Below are positions 1-8,392 of a DNA stretch of 34,444 nt, piece after piece. The DNA lies in NCBI GenBank assembly GCA_947632425.1, contig CANRPG010000001.1, positions 1-34,444 on the forward strand, given 5' to 3'. The notes beneath the pieces are model-generated. The model searched no databases. It had not been told where the DNA came from and saw only the letters and a program-made list of their open reading frames with translations. A program made the position numbers and the translations under genes. The stretch comes from an uncultured Clostridia bacterium (lineage in GTDB: Bacteria > Bacillota > Clostridia > Oscillospirales > Ruminococcaceae). The stretch's first letter is position 1. Every line of letters starts with the position of its first letter.

Positions 1-948
1 CACTTCGAGCAGTGAATGGACTTGCTTCCGTCAGTCGTGCAGGTTGCTTCCTGATCTATGGTGTAATCTTCGTTCCAGCTGTGACCGCTTGCCGCAAGAC
101 CGTTTGTCTCTTTGGTGTGGCATACTTTGCATTCTCTTTCCTGTGTGCCTTCATCATCGCAGTCGGGTGAAAGAATTTCTTTCCACTCGCCCCAGTCGTG
201 ACCGAGAGCAGGAATAACTTCGCTGTCTTTGGTAAATCCGCATACGGAGCAGTGAATAGAGCGGCTGCCTTCTGTTGTGCAGGTAGGCTCAACATCTATG
301 GTGTATTCCGTATTCCACTTGTGATTTTCAAGGTCAGTGCCCTTGGTCTCGGTATATCCGCAGACCGTGCACTTTCTCTGCTGATTTGACTTGCCGTCAG
401 CAGTCGTTACTTCTTCCCATTCGCCAAAGCTGTGACCCTTAGCAGGTATAACTTCGCTGTCCTTTACGGCATCGCACTTCGAGCAGTGAATGGACTTGCT
501 TCCGTCAGTCGTGCAGGTTGCTTCCTGATCTATGGTGTAATCTTCGTTCCATGTATGACCATTAGCCGCAAGACCGTTTGTCTCTTTGGTGTGGCATACT
601 TTGCATTCTCTTTCCTGTGTGCCTTCGTCGTCGCAGTCGGGTGAAAGAATTTCTTTCCACTCGCCCCATGTGTGACCGTTTGCAGGAATAGTCTCCGAGC
701 TTCCCGGCTTAGAAAGTCCGCATACAGAGCAGTGAATTGACTTGCTGCCGTCATCTGTACAAGTAGGTTCAACGTCTATAGTGGCTTCTGTGTTCCACTT
801 GTGGTTCTCAAGGTCTGTGCCTCTTACTTCGGTATATCCGCAAACAAGGCACTGTCTTTGCTGATTTGACTTGCCGTCGGAAGAAAGTATCTCTTCCCAG
901 ACGCCGTAAGAGTGACCCTTCTGAGCTGTGCGGTTGGTTACCTTAGAA
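1..948 (-). repeat. 474-480 bp higher-order tandem repeat inside the secreted protein gene
   Basis: Bases 1-215 recur at 475-689 with only a few differences, at an offset of exactly 474. Further along the offset becomes 480, for example the element at 241 against 721, because of a 6-nt insertion that changes KDSEV to KPGSSET. One unit codes for four successive Cys/His modules (HxWGEW, HxWNEDYT, HSFGEWEE, HKWNTE types), about 158-160 residues. The left copy runs into the window edge, so copy number is unknown. Confidence 0.85.
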
Positions 949-3797
949 ATAACTGCTTCGCAAACGGTGCAGTATGTTTCAACGGTGGTGTAGCCGCCCT
1001 CGGTGCAGGTAGCTGCTTTAGACTCTGTAGTTCTTGTAGCTTCCTTGTGACCTGTCGCAGGTATTGTCTCGGTAGAGCCGGGTTTTGTAGCCTTGCAGTT
1101 TTTGCAGTGTACAGACTTGCTGCCCGCGGTCGTGCAGGTGGGCTCTTTGTCTACGGTCGCCTGTTCTTCCCACTGGTGATCATCGTGATATTCAGTGGTG
1201 TCCTTAGCTCCGCAGCGTGAACATTCGCGCTGCATTTCGCCGTCCTCGCTGTTGGGGTCGTCGTTCCACGGAACCTTTTCCCAATCGCCCCACTTGTGGT
1301 CAAGAGGATCGGTGTAAACTACCACTCTGCCGAACTCGCAGTCGCATACGCTGCATATAGAAACAAGCGTATAACTGCCCTTTTCGGTGCAGGTCGCAGG
1401 TATTTCGTTCTGCTTTACGGTACGTCCTACGGTGTGAGGAGTAGGCTCGAGTACCACGGCGCTGTCGGGTTTTATAGCATCGCAGACTGTGCAGTGTATT
1501 GATTTCTGACCCTGAACAATACAGCTGGGCTGCTTGTCTATGGTGTATTCATCAGACCATGTGTGCTTGCTGTCTATAGACTGTGTTTCAACTATGTGGC
1601 AGGTGCTGCACACTCTCTGCTGGGTCTTGCCGCCGCAAGCTCCTGTTTCAATGTCTTTCCAGTTGCTCCAGTTGTGACCTGTTGCCTTGCCTACGTAGTC
1701 TTGCTTTGTCTGTTCGCCGCAGACATCGCAGATAGTGATAAGATAGCCCACGCCGGGGATAGTGCAGGTGTTGGGTATTATCATCTCTGTCCTTCTGTTG
1801 AAGGGGTTTTCGTATATGTGCTTTCCTGCCAGAGTTACAGTCTTGGTGACCGAGTTGCCTGCCTTGTCCGTAACTGTCAGGGTAACTTCGGAAGATTCTC
1901 CGCTTGTGTTTTCTACTGTGAACTTCTGCGAGTCGCCGCCCTTTGAAGAGTCATACAGAACATCATCGCCGGCGGTAACCTTGTCAAGATTTTTCTCTAC
2001 TACACTTATATCGATATGAGTGCAGTAAGTCTTGCCTTCCTCAATGCCGAGTATCTCAGGCTTGGTAATGTCGTACACAATACCGGCGGTGCTTGCGTAT
2101 GAAGCGTTATTGTCGCCGTCAACAGCCTTGACATAAACTATCTTGTTTCCTTCGCTGTCTATCGCAACGGGAGTTTTATATGCTGTCCATGTGTTGTGAG
2201 CTTTAAGCTCTGCCTCGGTCATCGCCTTGTCGCTTATATAATAGGAAAGGCTGACTACTTCGCTCTTGTCGTCCTTGGCAGATACCTCAACGCTCTTGGG
2301 CGTATTGAAGTACATACTGAACGTACCATCGGTGTGCAGACCGTTCCATGTATGACCGTCAAGAGTAACGGTTATCTCGGGGCCTTTGGTGTTTTTGTAT
2401 ACGGCAGTAAATGTCTTGTCGCCGGTGCTGCCCTTAGCTACAGTTGCATTCTTGTCAGCTTCGGTCATATCTGCCGAAGTCCAGCCGAGGAACTCATGAT
2501 TTGCAAGAGTAGGCGAGGGCAGAGCTATATCTTCATCTTCTTTGGTGTAAGTCTTGGTCGCCTTGCCGTCTGCAACATTCCAGCCGTCTGCTGTCAGCGA
2601 GCCGCCTTGCAGATCGAGTGTTATGGTATAAACCGCAAGAGCTTCACCCGTATAAAGCTGTGTATCAGCTGAAACGGTATCCTTTTCAAAATCCCATTCC
2701 TCTTTGTGCGCGGCATCTTTGTACCATTTGCTGTCAGCGGTAAGACCGTTATCATCGTAGTCTATCTCGGGAAGCTCCAGAGTATCGCCGCCGTTGACAT
2801 ATGCAGCGGCAAGTTCTTTGTCGTTGTACATATAAGAAACTTTGTAAACTCTGTCTTTGTCGCTTGTCTTAAGAGAAGGTGTTTCTTCCGTTTCAAGATC
2901 CTGACCCCAGTAAGCGGTGTCATTGCTTTCCTGCGCATGACGAAGCTCGTATGCAGCTATGCCTTCTTTCAGCTGCTCTTTGGTAAGACCCGTGGCTTTG
3001 TCGCCGTCGGAAGAACCGCCGAAAGCAGTGTGCTTGGGGTTGTGCGTGCATACAGTTGAATCATAAAAGCAGTTTGATACAGTGGCGGTTTCTTTGTTTG
3101 CGCCTACTATATAACCAAATGCTGAACCCGCTGTGCCGTTTGCCGCGCTGTAGCAGTTCTTTATAGTACCGTTGTTATCGCCGGCAATGCCGCCTATTGA
3201 AAACGAGCCCGAGACATTTCCCGAAACATAGCAGTTCTCGATAGTGCCCTTTTCTCCGTTCATTGCGGTAAGAATACCCGAGGTAAAGCCGCCGTTTGTG
3301 ATATTGCCGTCAACGCTCAGGTTTTTTATAGTGCCCTGGTTCATGCCGAACAGACCCAGAGTATAAGTCCTTCCGCCGTTGCCGGTGGTGGTAAGACCTG
3401 ATATCTTGTGACCTTTTCCGTCAAAAGTGCCTGCAAAATAGAAGTTTGCAGTGTTGCCCACAGAAGATTTCGGGTCTTTGCCGATAGGCTGCCACGCCGC
3501 CGTAAGAGCGATGTCGCTTTCCAAAGCGTAATATGCATTAGCATACACGTTTTCTGTGGCTTTGCCGCTGTTTACGGCGTCTCTCATCGCTTTGAGATCA
3601 TCTTCTGTTGAGATCTTGTAGGGTTCATCTTTTGTTCCGCTGCCTTTTAATTCAAAGGTAACGGACGTTTCTTCTGTGCCTGCTGCGGCTGCATTTGCAT
3701 TGTCAAGCAGTCCGCCAAGCGGCAGCAGGGTGAGTGCAAATACTACGGCTGTCAGCAGACCGTAAATGCGTTTTTTCGCTGTCGTTATTTTCAGCAC
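1..3797 (-). CDS. Large secreted repeat protein, N-terminal part (continues past the left edge)
   Basis: The frame is open for 1265 codons from a GTG at 3797 to the window edge, so the C-terminus is missing. The GTG is chosen because AGGAG lies 9 nt upstream; the in-frame ATG at 3806 directly abuts that AGGAG. Residues 1 to about 31 form a signal peptide (KKR, a hydrophobic core, then ANAAAAG). Residues of roughly 80-230 contain GLUG-like motifs (GIAGDNNGTIKNCYS). Next come two InlB/Flg_new-like stretches (GGSLTADGW, FLGWTS), an Ig-like segment (VTVTDKAGNS type), and from about residue 685 onward at least 14 modules of 35-41 residues. Most modules start H-x-W and carry a Cys followed by CxxC (SIHCSVCG, QRECKVC). 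The modules could bind zinc or form disulfides; neither is proven. An extracellular, probably wall-attached adhesin or binding protein is the best guess. Any anchor (LPXTG, dockerin or SLH) would lie outside the window. Confidence 0.88.
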   Translation of the reverse strand, partial: MLKITTAKKRIYGLLTAVVFALTLLPLGGLLDNANAAAAGTEETSVTFELKGSGTKDEPYKISTEDDLKAMRDAVNSGKATENVYANAYYALESDIALTAAWQPIGKDPKSSVGNTANFYFAGTFDGKGHKISGLTTTGNGGRTYTLGLFGMNQGTIKNLSVDGNITNGGFTSGILTAMNGEKGTIENCYVSGNVSGSFSIGGIAGDNNGTIKNCYSAANGTAGSAFGYIVGANKETATVSNCFYDSTVCTHNPKHTAFGGSSDGDKATGLTKEQLKEGIAAYELRHAQESNDTAYWGQDLETEETPSLKTSDKDRVYKVSYMYNDKELAAAYVNGGDTLELPEIDYDDNGLTADSKWYKDAAHKEEWDFEKDTVSADTQLYTGEALAVYTITLDLQGGSLTADGWNVADGKATKTYTKEDEDIALPSPTLANHEFLGWTSADMTEADKNATVAKGSTGDKTFTAVYKNTKGPEITVTLDGHTWNGLHTDGTFSMYFNTPKSVEVSAKDDKSEVVSLSYYISDKAMTEAELKAHNTWTAYKTPVAIDSEGNKIVYVKAVDGDNNASYASTAGIVYDITKPEILGIEEGKTYCTHIDISVVEKNLDKVTAGDDVLYDSSKGGDSQKFTVENTSGESSEVTLTVTDKAGNSVTKTVTLAGKHIYENPFNRRTEMIIPNTCTIPGVGYLITICDVCGEQTKQDYVGKATGHNWSNWKDIETGACGGKTQQRVCSTCHIVETQSIDSKHTWSDEYTIDKQPSCIVQGQKSIHCTVCDAIKPDSAVVLEPTPHTVGRTVKQNEIPATCTEKGSYTLVSICSVCDCEFGRVVVYTDPLDHKWGDWEKVPWNDDPNSEDGEMQRECSRCGAKDTTEYHDDHQWEEQATVDKEPTCTTAGSKSVHCKNCKATKPGSTETIPATGHKEATRTTESKAATCTEGGYTTVETYCTVCEAVISKVTNRTAQKGHSYGVWEEILSSDGKSNQQRQCLVCGYTEVRGTDLENHKWNTEATIDVEPTCTDDGSKSIHCSVCGLSKPGSSETIPANGHTWGEWKEILSPDCDDEGTQERECKVCHTKETNGLAANGHTWNEDYTIDQEATCTTDGSKSIHCSKCDAVKDSEVIPAKGHSFGEWEEVTTADGKSNQQRKCTVCGYTETKGTDLENHKWNTEYTIDVEPTCTTEGSRSIHCSVCGFTKDSEVIPALGHDWGEWKEILSPDCDDEGTQERECKVCHTKETNGLAASGHSWNEDYTIDQEATCTTDGSKSIHCSK

Positions 3798-3807
3798 ATG
3801 GATCATC

Positions 3808-3902
3808 TCCTAAGTAAGAAATTTTTGGCAAAACTGTTTTTTTTTTTTTTTTGAAACTGTTTTGCTAATTATCATTATAACACAAACAGGGCGGCTTGTC
3901 AA
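3808..3902 (-). promoter_or_regulatory. Consensus sigma-A promoter and structured leader of the secreted protein gene
   Basis: On the minus strand a -35 TTGACA (3902-3897) is followed by a 17-nt spacer and TATAAT (3879-3874). Both hexamers match consensus, and the -10 is extended (TGTTATAAT). Transcription should start near 3867. The leader then begins almost at once with an imperfect hairpin: GTTTTGC at 3859-3865 (plus strand) pairs with GCAAAAC at 3828-3834. The stem extends by GTTT/AAAC after one mismatch, and the loop is A-rich. The loop contains a run of 16 A in the RNA (T at 3837-3852). AGGAG at 3808-3813 is the ribosome binding site. Confidence 0.8.
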
Positions 3903-4014
3903 TGAAAAATTGCGAAAAATCTTTATTTTTTTAATTTGACTTATTCAAAAATTCTTGCATGGTATTTTTGCACAACCCCTTGTGCGATATTTTTCGCGAA
4001 AGTATCAACTTTCA
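3903..4014. other. Intergenic spacer with a short hairpin
   Basis: This AT-rich gap lies between the secreted protein promoter and the terminator of the decarboxylase operon. GCACAA at 3970-3975 and TTGTGC at 3980-3985 form a hairpin with a CCCC loop. It has no T-run directly after it on either strand, so it is a weak terminator at best. Nothing else is recognised. Confidence 0.4.
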
Positions 4015-4042
4015 ACAAAAACGCCCCGAGAGATCCGAGGCG
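4015..4042 (-). terminator. Rho-independent terminator of the flippase-decarboxylase operon
   Basis: Read on the minus strand, CGCCTCGG and TCGGGGCG form an 8-bp stem (two G-T pairs) with a 5-nt loop at 4042-4022, followed directly by TTTTT (4021-4017). It begins 3 nt after the TAA of the decarboxylase-family gene. Confidence 0.88.
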
Positions 4043-4044
4043 CA

Positions 4045-5403
4045 CTATTTTAATATAAGTAATTTTTCTTTGTCGCGCGATATTACATTTAGTTTTGCTC
4101 GCCGCATTTCCAAAATGTTTTGTACTATATCTGCTGTAATAACTTCGCCCGGCGCGATAACAGGCACCCCCGGTGGGTATGCCCACACGTATTCGCCGCA
4201 CACTTTGCCTATGCTCTCATCTAAAGAAACAAGCAATTTTTCGCACTTTTGAGCTTGGTATGCCGTTTTATATACCTTTGGCGCGATTATCTCCGGCAGT
4301 GGGGTGCACTGCGCTTTGTGCAGATCTTTGTCAATAGCCGCAAGCGCGTTTTCAAGGCGCAAAAGCCCCTCGTCACTGTCGCAAATGCTTGTCAGCGCCA
4401 CTGCGTACCTCATGCTCGCCATTTCGCACTCGATGCCGTGCTCTCTGCGCAGGCGGTCAAACAGTTCTTTGCCGCTTATGTCGGTATTCTCACAGCATAT
4501 TACAATGCGGCTTTTATCGCAATTTTCGCTGTTTTTTATGTGCAGATGTTTCAAGCTTTCCGCCGCTTTGTAAAAATGCTCTAAACGATCGGTGTGCCGC
4601 TGTGCAAGCTCTTTGCCCTCTTTTTCAAGCAGTCTCATGCACCTGTCGCCAGATGCCATTAAAACGTAAGAAGGGCTGGAAGTTTCAAACATTTGCAGCG
4701 TTTCCGCTATTCTTTCGGTATTTACTTTATCAGAAAAAATGTTAAGGCACGCCACTTGCGTAAGGCACGGCAGCGTTTTGTGCAGGCTGGTTACGGAAAT
4801 ATCACCGACCGCACTTTTACCGTAAAACAGCGGAAAATGCGCTCCGTGCGCTGTATCGCAGATAAGCGGTATACCGCACTTTTCGCATACTTTCGCTATT
4901 TTTTGGGTATCGCTCACAACGCCCTCGTATGTCGGCGTGGTGATGATAACAGCTTTTGCATCGGGGGTGTGTTCTATCGCTTTTTCTACCCCCTCCGCCG
5001 AAACCGAAGTGAAAATACCCGTCTGCGTATCAAGCGGCGGTGTCACCCAATCGGGTGATAAATTGTACAGTTCAATTGCTTTGTATACCGAGCGGTGGCA
5101 GTTGCGTGCGGCAATAATTTTGTCGCCAAAAGAGCATAAAGCCACCACCGCCGCCATAATGCCGCAGGTGCTGCCGTTTACCAGCAGAAAGCTCTTTTTT
5201 GCGCCGTAAAATGCCGCCAGCCGCCGCTGAATGTCGTCAATAACGCCGCTTGCGCGGTGCAGATCGTCAAAGCCTGTTATCTCGGTAATGTCAATGCCAT
5301 AGGGCAGGAAATTGCCCAGAAGATCGCTGTTTCTCTTGTGCCCCGGCATGTGCATGGGGTATAAGCTCAGGTTTTTCAGCTTGTCAAAAAGGCTGTCGCT
5401 CAT
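4045..5403 (-). CDS. Orn/Lys/Arg decarboxylase-family PLP enzyme
   Basis: This 452-residue protein is a fold-type I PLP enzyme of the short Gram-positive Orn/Lys/Arg decarboxylase group (YaaO/SpeA-like). Near the N-terminus it has the family motif MHMPGHKR (17-24). CDTAHGAH (182-189) supplies the Asp that contacts the PLP ring nitrogen, and SLHKT (206-210) supplies Lys209 for the PLP Schiff base. The family pattern is usually DEAHGAH, so Thr replaces Glu here. The C-terminal domain holds the AYPPGVPVIAPGE motif typical of the family. The product is cytosolic. The likely reaction is decarboxylation of arginine, lysine or ornithine to a polyamine precursor, but the substrate cannot be read from sequence. 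Its ATG overlaps the stop of the upstream kinase gene by 4 nt (ATGA), showing translational coupling. It is last in its operon. Confidence 0.9.
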   Translation of the reverse strand: MSDSLFDKLKNLSLYPMHMPGHKRNSDLLGNFLPYGIDITEITGFDDLHRASGVIDDIQRRLAAFYGAKKSFLLVNGSTCGIMAAVVALCSFGDKIIAARNCHRSVYKAIELYNLSPDWVTPPLDTQTGIFTSVSAEGVEKAIEHTPDAKAVIITTPTYEGVVSDTQKIAKVCEKCGIPLICDTAHGAHFPLFYGKSAVGDISVTSLHKTLPCLTQVACLNIFSDKVNTERIAETLQMFETSSPSYVLMASGDRCMRLLEKEGKELAQRHTDRLEHFYKAAESLKHLHIKNSENCDKSRIVICCENTDISGKELFDRLRREHGIECEMASMRYAVALTSICDSDEGLLRLENALAAIDKDLHKAQCTPLPEIIAPKVYKTAYQAQKCEKLLVSLDESIGKVCGEYVWAYPPGVPVIAPGEVITADIVQNILEMRRAKLNVISRDKEKLLILK

Positions 5404-6317
5404 ATGCTTTTCACCACAATTTCGGGCATAAGCGCCATAACGGCTTCTTTAGTTGCCAGATTGCCCGAAAAAACGCTTGCCGAGCCTGCCGCCGCGCCCA
5501 TTTTAAGCGCGTTTGCCATGCTTTCGCCCTGTGTCAGCGCCGCCAGAAAACCAGCCACCATCGAATCCCCTGCGCCAACGGAGTTTACAGCCTTGCCTTT
5601 GGGCGCGCTGCAATACAGCCTCTCGCCGCTTTTGCAGGCAAGCACAGCCCCCATTTGCGCCATTGAGACCAGCACGTTTTCAGCGCCGCTTTCCTGCATT
5701 GCAACGGCATATTTTACCGCTTCTTCGGGGGTGGTGATGCTGATGCCGAATATCTCGCCGAGCTCTATGTGGTTGGGCTTTACCAAAAACGGCTCGCCTT
5801 TCAGAAGGCTTACCAGCGAGCTGCCCGAGGCATCTGCAATTATGCGTATGCCCCTGCCCTTGAGGCGCGTCATTATGTCAAGATACAGCGTATCCGGCAG
5901 GCAAGAGGGTATGCTGCCTGCAAGCACAAGGCAGTCGCCGCTGTGAAGTTTGTCAAGCTCCTGCAACAGGTTTTCAAGGCTCTGCGGCGAAATGTAGGGG
6001 GTATCAGCGTCTATTTCGGTCTCCTCCTCGCCCGAGAGCTTCACGTTTATGCGCGAATTGCCCTGCGGCAGGTGCAAAAAGCGCGTATCAACGCCGCTTT
6101 CTTTAAGAAGCCGTTCTATCTCCGCGCCCGTAAAGCCTGCGGTGAAGCCCAGCGCGGTGTTTTCGCAGCCGAGGTTTTTAAGCACCACCGAAACGTTAAT
6201 GCCCTTGCCGCCTGCCACAATGCGCGTATCATATGCGCGGTTTACAGCCCCTGCCGTCAGTTTGTCAGTCCACACCGTGTAATCCAGCGAGGGGCTCAAA
6301 GTAACGGTATAGAGCAT
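5400..6317 (-). CDS. fruK: 1-phosphofructokinase-type PfkB kinase (FruK/LacC family)
   Basis: This 305-residue protein is a PfkB/ribokinase-fold sugar-phosphate kinase, the usual length for the family. It opens with the 1-phosphofructokinase signature TVTLSPSLDYTV. GGKGINVSVVLKNLG (36-50) is the first PfkB motif, and GAGDSMVAGF (248-257) is the second, with Asp251 as catalytic base and the anion hole. The likely reaction is fructose-1-phosphate to fructose-1,6-bisphosphate; tagatose-6-phosphate kinase is the main alternative. No fructose PTS or FruR regulator lies next to it, which weakens the specific fruK name. Its start overlaps the stop of the upstream 81-aa gene by 1 nt (TAATG) and its stop overlaps the decarboxylase start by 4 nt, so the genes are co-translated. 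Confidence 0.85.
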   Translation of the reverse strand: MLYTVTLSPSLDYTVWTDKLTAGAVNRAYDTRIVAGGKGINVSVVLKNLGCENTALGFTAGFTGAEIERLLKESGVDTRFLHLPQGNSRINVKLSGEEETEIDADTPYISPQSLENLLQELDKLHSGDCLVLAGSIPSCLPDTLYLDIMTRLKGRGIRIIADASGSSLVSLLKGEPFLVKPNHIELGEIFGISITTPEEAVKYAVAMQESGAENVLVSMAQMGAVLACKSGERLYCSAPKGKAVNSVGAGDSMVAGFLAALTQGESMANALKMGAAAGSASVFSGNLATKEAVMALMPEIVVKSI

Positions 6318-6562
6318 TACAGTATGCCTGCCTCGTCGTCGTCGGTAACTTCGCCGTTGATAATGGCTTTCAGCGTTTCAAATTCCTCGTCTGAAAGGGT
6401 AACGCCCTTGCCCATTCTTGTGTGGTCGGGAGACCATTCTCTTATGTCGTATTTCGGGTCTCTGCCGTTCCAGCTGATGAGGTTGAGCTCCTTTGTCCAG
6501 CCCTTCGCGTTTTCCGAAAGCACTCCCAGACACTCCTTGATCTCGTAAGTCAGTTCTGCCAT
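6317..6562 (-). CDS. YdbC/PC4-like single-strand nucleic acid binding protein
   Basis: This 81-residue acidic protein resembles the bacterial YdbC family, structural relatives of the eukaryotic coactivator PC4 that bind single-stranded DNA or RNA. Supporting features are the N-terminal YEIKECLGVLSE segment, the central ELNLISWNGRDPKYDIREW core and the late GVTLSDEEFETLK helix, all in the family order and size. The tail is acidic (TDDDEAGIL). A strong AGGAGG site precedes the ATG. It sits between the flippase and FruK genes and overlaps fruK by 1 nt. The role in this bacterium is not known. Family assignment is by remembered pattern, not by search. Confidence 0.78.
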   Translation of the reverse strand: MAELTYEIKECLGVLSENAKGWTKELNLISWNGRDPKYDIREWSPDHTRMGKGVTLSDEEFETLKAIINGEVTDDDEAGIL

Positions 6563-6582
6563 TGTTTTTTCCTCCTGATGGT

Positions 6583-8061
6583 TTATATTTTATTTATAAG
6601 CGGTATGAATTTCCACAGCTTTTTGGGAAGGATCTTCCTTGCCATTTTAAGCATACACTTATAATTTATAACGAATATTACTAAAAAGCAGGGTATCTCT
6701 ACAGCGGCGTAATGCCAGCCTGTCAGCCGAGAGGCAAAGGTCATAGCCGCAAGTATCAAAGTATTTATTATTATCTTTACGGGCTTTAGCTCAAACGGCA
6801 GCAGCCTGCGCGAGTCTATACACCTGAGTATAAATACCGTTATATACGCCGCCACGGTGGATATCACAGCCGCCATAATGCCTATGCGAGGTATGAGTAT
6901 AAGGTTCAGAGATACGTTCACCACGCCTGCCGCAAGGCTTGTCAGCAACGAACGGTTCGACTTTTTCGCTACCGAATAAATAGAGCCCATGAATGTTGTA
7001 AAGCATATGAACACCGTTGAGAACACCAGCCCCGGCGAATACAGCACCGATGCGCGGAACTCTTTGCCTATCCACACGGCGGTAAGGGGTCTTATTATCA
7101 TCAGTATGCCTGCCGCGGTGATGTACAAGAGAGACTGGTTTATATCGAAAACGTTGCTGTAAAACCTCTCGCGCTCGTTCGATTCGCTCTCTGTAATGGC
7201 GCTTATGTTCCACGCGTTGCCGAACATCATGTATATTATAGTCAGCAGGTTCGGTATTTTATAAGCCGCCGAAAGTATGCCTGTTTTTTCAAGCCCTAGG
7301 TAATGCGTTATCATGAAAGAGTCTGAAGTGTTGGTTATAAGCCACAAAAGCTGCGTTGGTATCAGCGGCACACAGTAGCGCAGCATGGCACCCGAAAGCC
7401 CCTTGTTGAAAGGCTCGTTTTTGCCGACAGACAGCCGCGTGTAATACTTATAAAGTCTGGCAGTAAGCATAAGAAAGATTATCGCCACGACATCTGAAAT
7501 TACTATAGATGCCAGATAGCCGACCACGCCCATTTTCAGCACGACCATGAACAGCACGCTGCACACAAGCGTTATAAATGTGCCAAGTATGCCGCTTAGT
7601 GCCACCAGCTTTATTTTCTCCAGCGAGCGCACGAAAGCGTCGCACATCAGCTTGTAGCCGCCTATTGAAACATACAAAAACAGCAGCCACGAGTATGAGC
7701 CTATATACTTTTTCACTACCGAATTATCGTACAAAAAGAACATAACAGCGGCAAGGCAGAGTATGCCTATAAGCACAACATTTGAGCCTATGGTGAATAT
7801 GCGCTTTTTGTCGTATGACTTATCCAGCCCGAAGCGCACCACGGCTTCCGAAACGGTCAGGGTCACCATGGGTATGAGCCAGTTGGCAACGTTGACAAAG
7901 TTGTCGGTAAGACCCAACTGCGATTTGGTGAGGATATTCGTATATACCGTTACCAGAATAAGCGAAAGCACTTTTGAGCTGAAAGAGCCTATCGCGAATA
8001 TGAACGTATTTGTGAGCAGCCCTTTGTAGCCGCGGTTTTCAGCGTTTGCGGTGTCAGCCAT
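6583..8061 (-). CDS. Polysaccharide/lipid-linked oligosaccharide flippase (MOP superfamily, Wzx-like)
   Basis: This 492-residue polytopic membrane protein has about 12-14 hydrophobic helices and the layout of the polysaccharide biosynthesis/MurJ-MATE superfamily. It opens with a GLLTNTFIFAIGSFSSKV helix, typical of Wzx-type exporters, and ends with a basic KILPKKLWKFIPL tail. It should move a lipid-linked glycan across the cytoplasmic membrane. No glycosyltransferases are beside it, so the substrate is unknown. It is first in a four-gene operon; only 20 nt separate it from the next gene. AGGAGG sits about 14 nt before the ATG, which is long, so the true start may differ slightly. Confidence 0.86.
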   Translation of the reverse strand: MADTANAENRGYKGLLTNTFIFAIGSFSSKVLSLILVTVYTNILTKSQLGLTDNFVNVANWLIPMVTLTVSEAVVRFGLDKSYDKKRIFTIGSNVVLIGILCLAAVMFFLYDNSVVKKYIGSYSWLLFLYVSIGGYKLMCDAFVRSLEKIKLVALSGILGTFITLVCSVLFMVVLKMGVVGYLASIVISDVVAIIFLMLTARLYKYYTRLSVGKNEPFNKGLSGAMLRYCVPLIPTQLLWLITNTSDSFMITHYLGLEKTGILSAAYKIPNLLTIIYMMFGNAWNISAITESESNERERFYSNVFDINQSLLYITAAGILMIIRPLTAVWIGKEFRASVLYSPGLVFSTVFICFTTFMGSIYSVAKKSNRSLLTSLAAGVVNVSLNLILIPRIGIMAAVISTVAAYITVFILRCIDSRRLLPFELKPVKIIINTLILAAMTFASRLTGWHYAAVEIPCFLVIFVINYKCMLKMARKILPKKLWKFIPLINKI

Positions 8062-8105
8062 ACCTTCGCTTGATACCTCCTGACATTATAGATACATACA
8101 TATTC

Positions 8106-8133
8106 ATTATAACACATTTTTGGAAAAATGCAA
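8106..8133 (-). promoter_or_regulatory. Sigma-A promoter of the flippase-decarboxylase operon
   Basis: On the minus strand, TTGCAT (8133-8128), a 16-nt spacer and TATAAT (8111-8106) with an extended TGTTATAAT -10. The operon start codon is at 8061, which gives a leader of about 40 nt. Confidence 0.78.
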
Positions 8134-8158
8134 CTGCTTATTTTTTAAACAATAGGTA

Positions 8159-8187
8159 TTGCAAAATCTTTGTAAAAATGTTATAAT
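8159..8187 (+). promoter_or_regulatory. Sigma-A promoter of the divergent membrane-protein operon
   Basis: TTGCAA (8159-8164), a 17-nt spacer and TATAAT (8182-8187), again with the extended form TGTTATAAT. It fires rightward toward 8253. A short direct repeat, TTGTAGATAT then TTGCAGATAT, follows at 8201-8220 in the leader and could be an operator, though this is unproven. Confidence 0.8.
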
Positions 8188-8252
8188 GATTATATATGAC
8201 TTGTAGATATAGCTTGCAGATATAAATACATAAATTTATGGAGGATAACAAG

Positions 8253-8387
8253 ATGAAATTTATTGAATTTTTGCTCAAAACAATATGCGTTATTCTTGCG
8301 GCGAAGATACTGATAACGGTCATCAGCGATATTTGCGGAAACTTCGCCAAGCCGCGCTATTTTGAAGCAGATATTGCACAGAGCTGA
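8253..8387 (+). CDS. Small single-pass membrane protein (44 aa)
   Basis: The ATG at 8253 has GGAGG 8 nt upstream and starts a 44-codon frame ending in TGA at 8387. Residues 4-25 (IEFLLKTICVILAAKILITVIS) form one hydrophobic helix, followed by a short polar tail (NFAKPRYFEADIAQS). No family is recognised. It is the first gene after the promoter at 8159-8187 and lies 5 nt before the next gene, so it is very probably expressed. It may be an accessory subunit of the membrane proteins that follow, but that is inference from position only. Confidence 0.68.
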   Translation: MKFIEFLLKTICVILAAKILITVISDICGNFAKPRYFEADIAQS

Positions 8388-8392
8388 CCGAT

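Noticed and set aside
1..948. Regular repeats considered as a CRISPR array
   Set aside because: The period is 474-480 bp, the repeats are coding and encode Cys/His protein modules, and there are no short direct repeats with unique spacers.
3968..3987. GCACAA-CCCC-TTGTGC hairpin considered as a terminator
   Set aside because: Neither strand has a T-run directly after the stem, and the terminator at 4015-4042 already ends the operon.
5769..6548. Long plus-strand frame of 259 codons over the fruK gene
   Set aside because: It lies opposite a clear PfkB kinase gene and shows no family motif.
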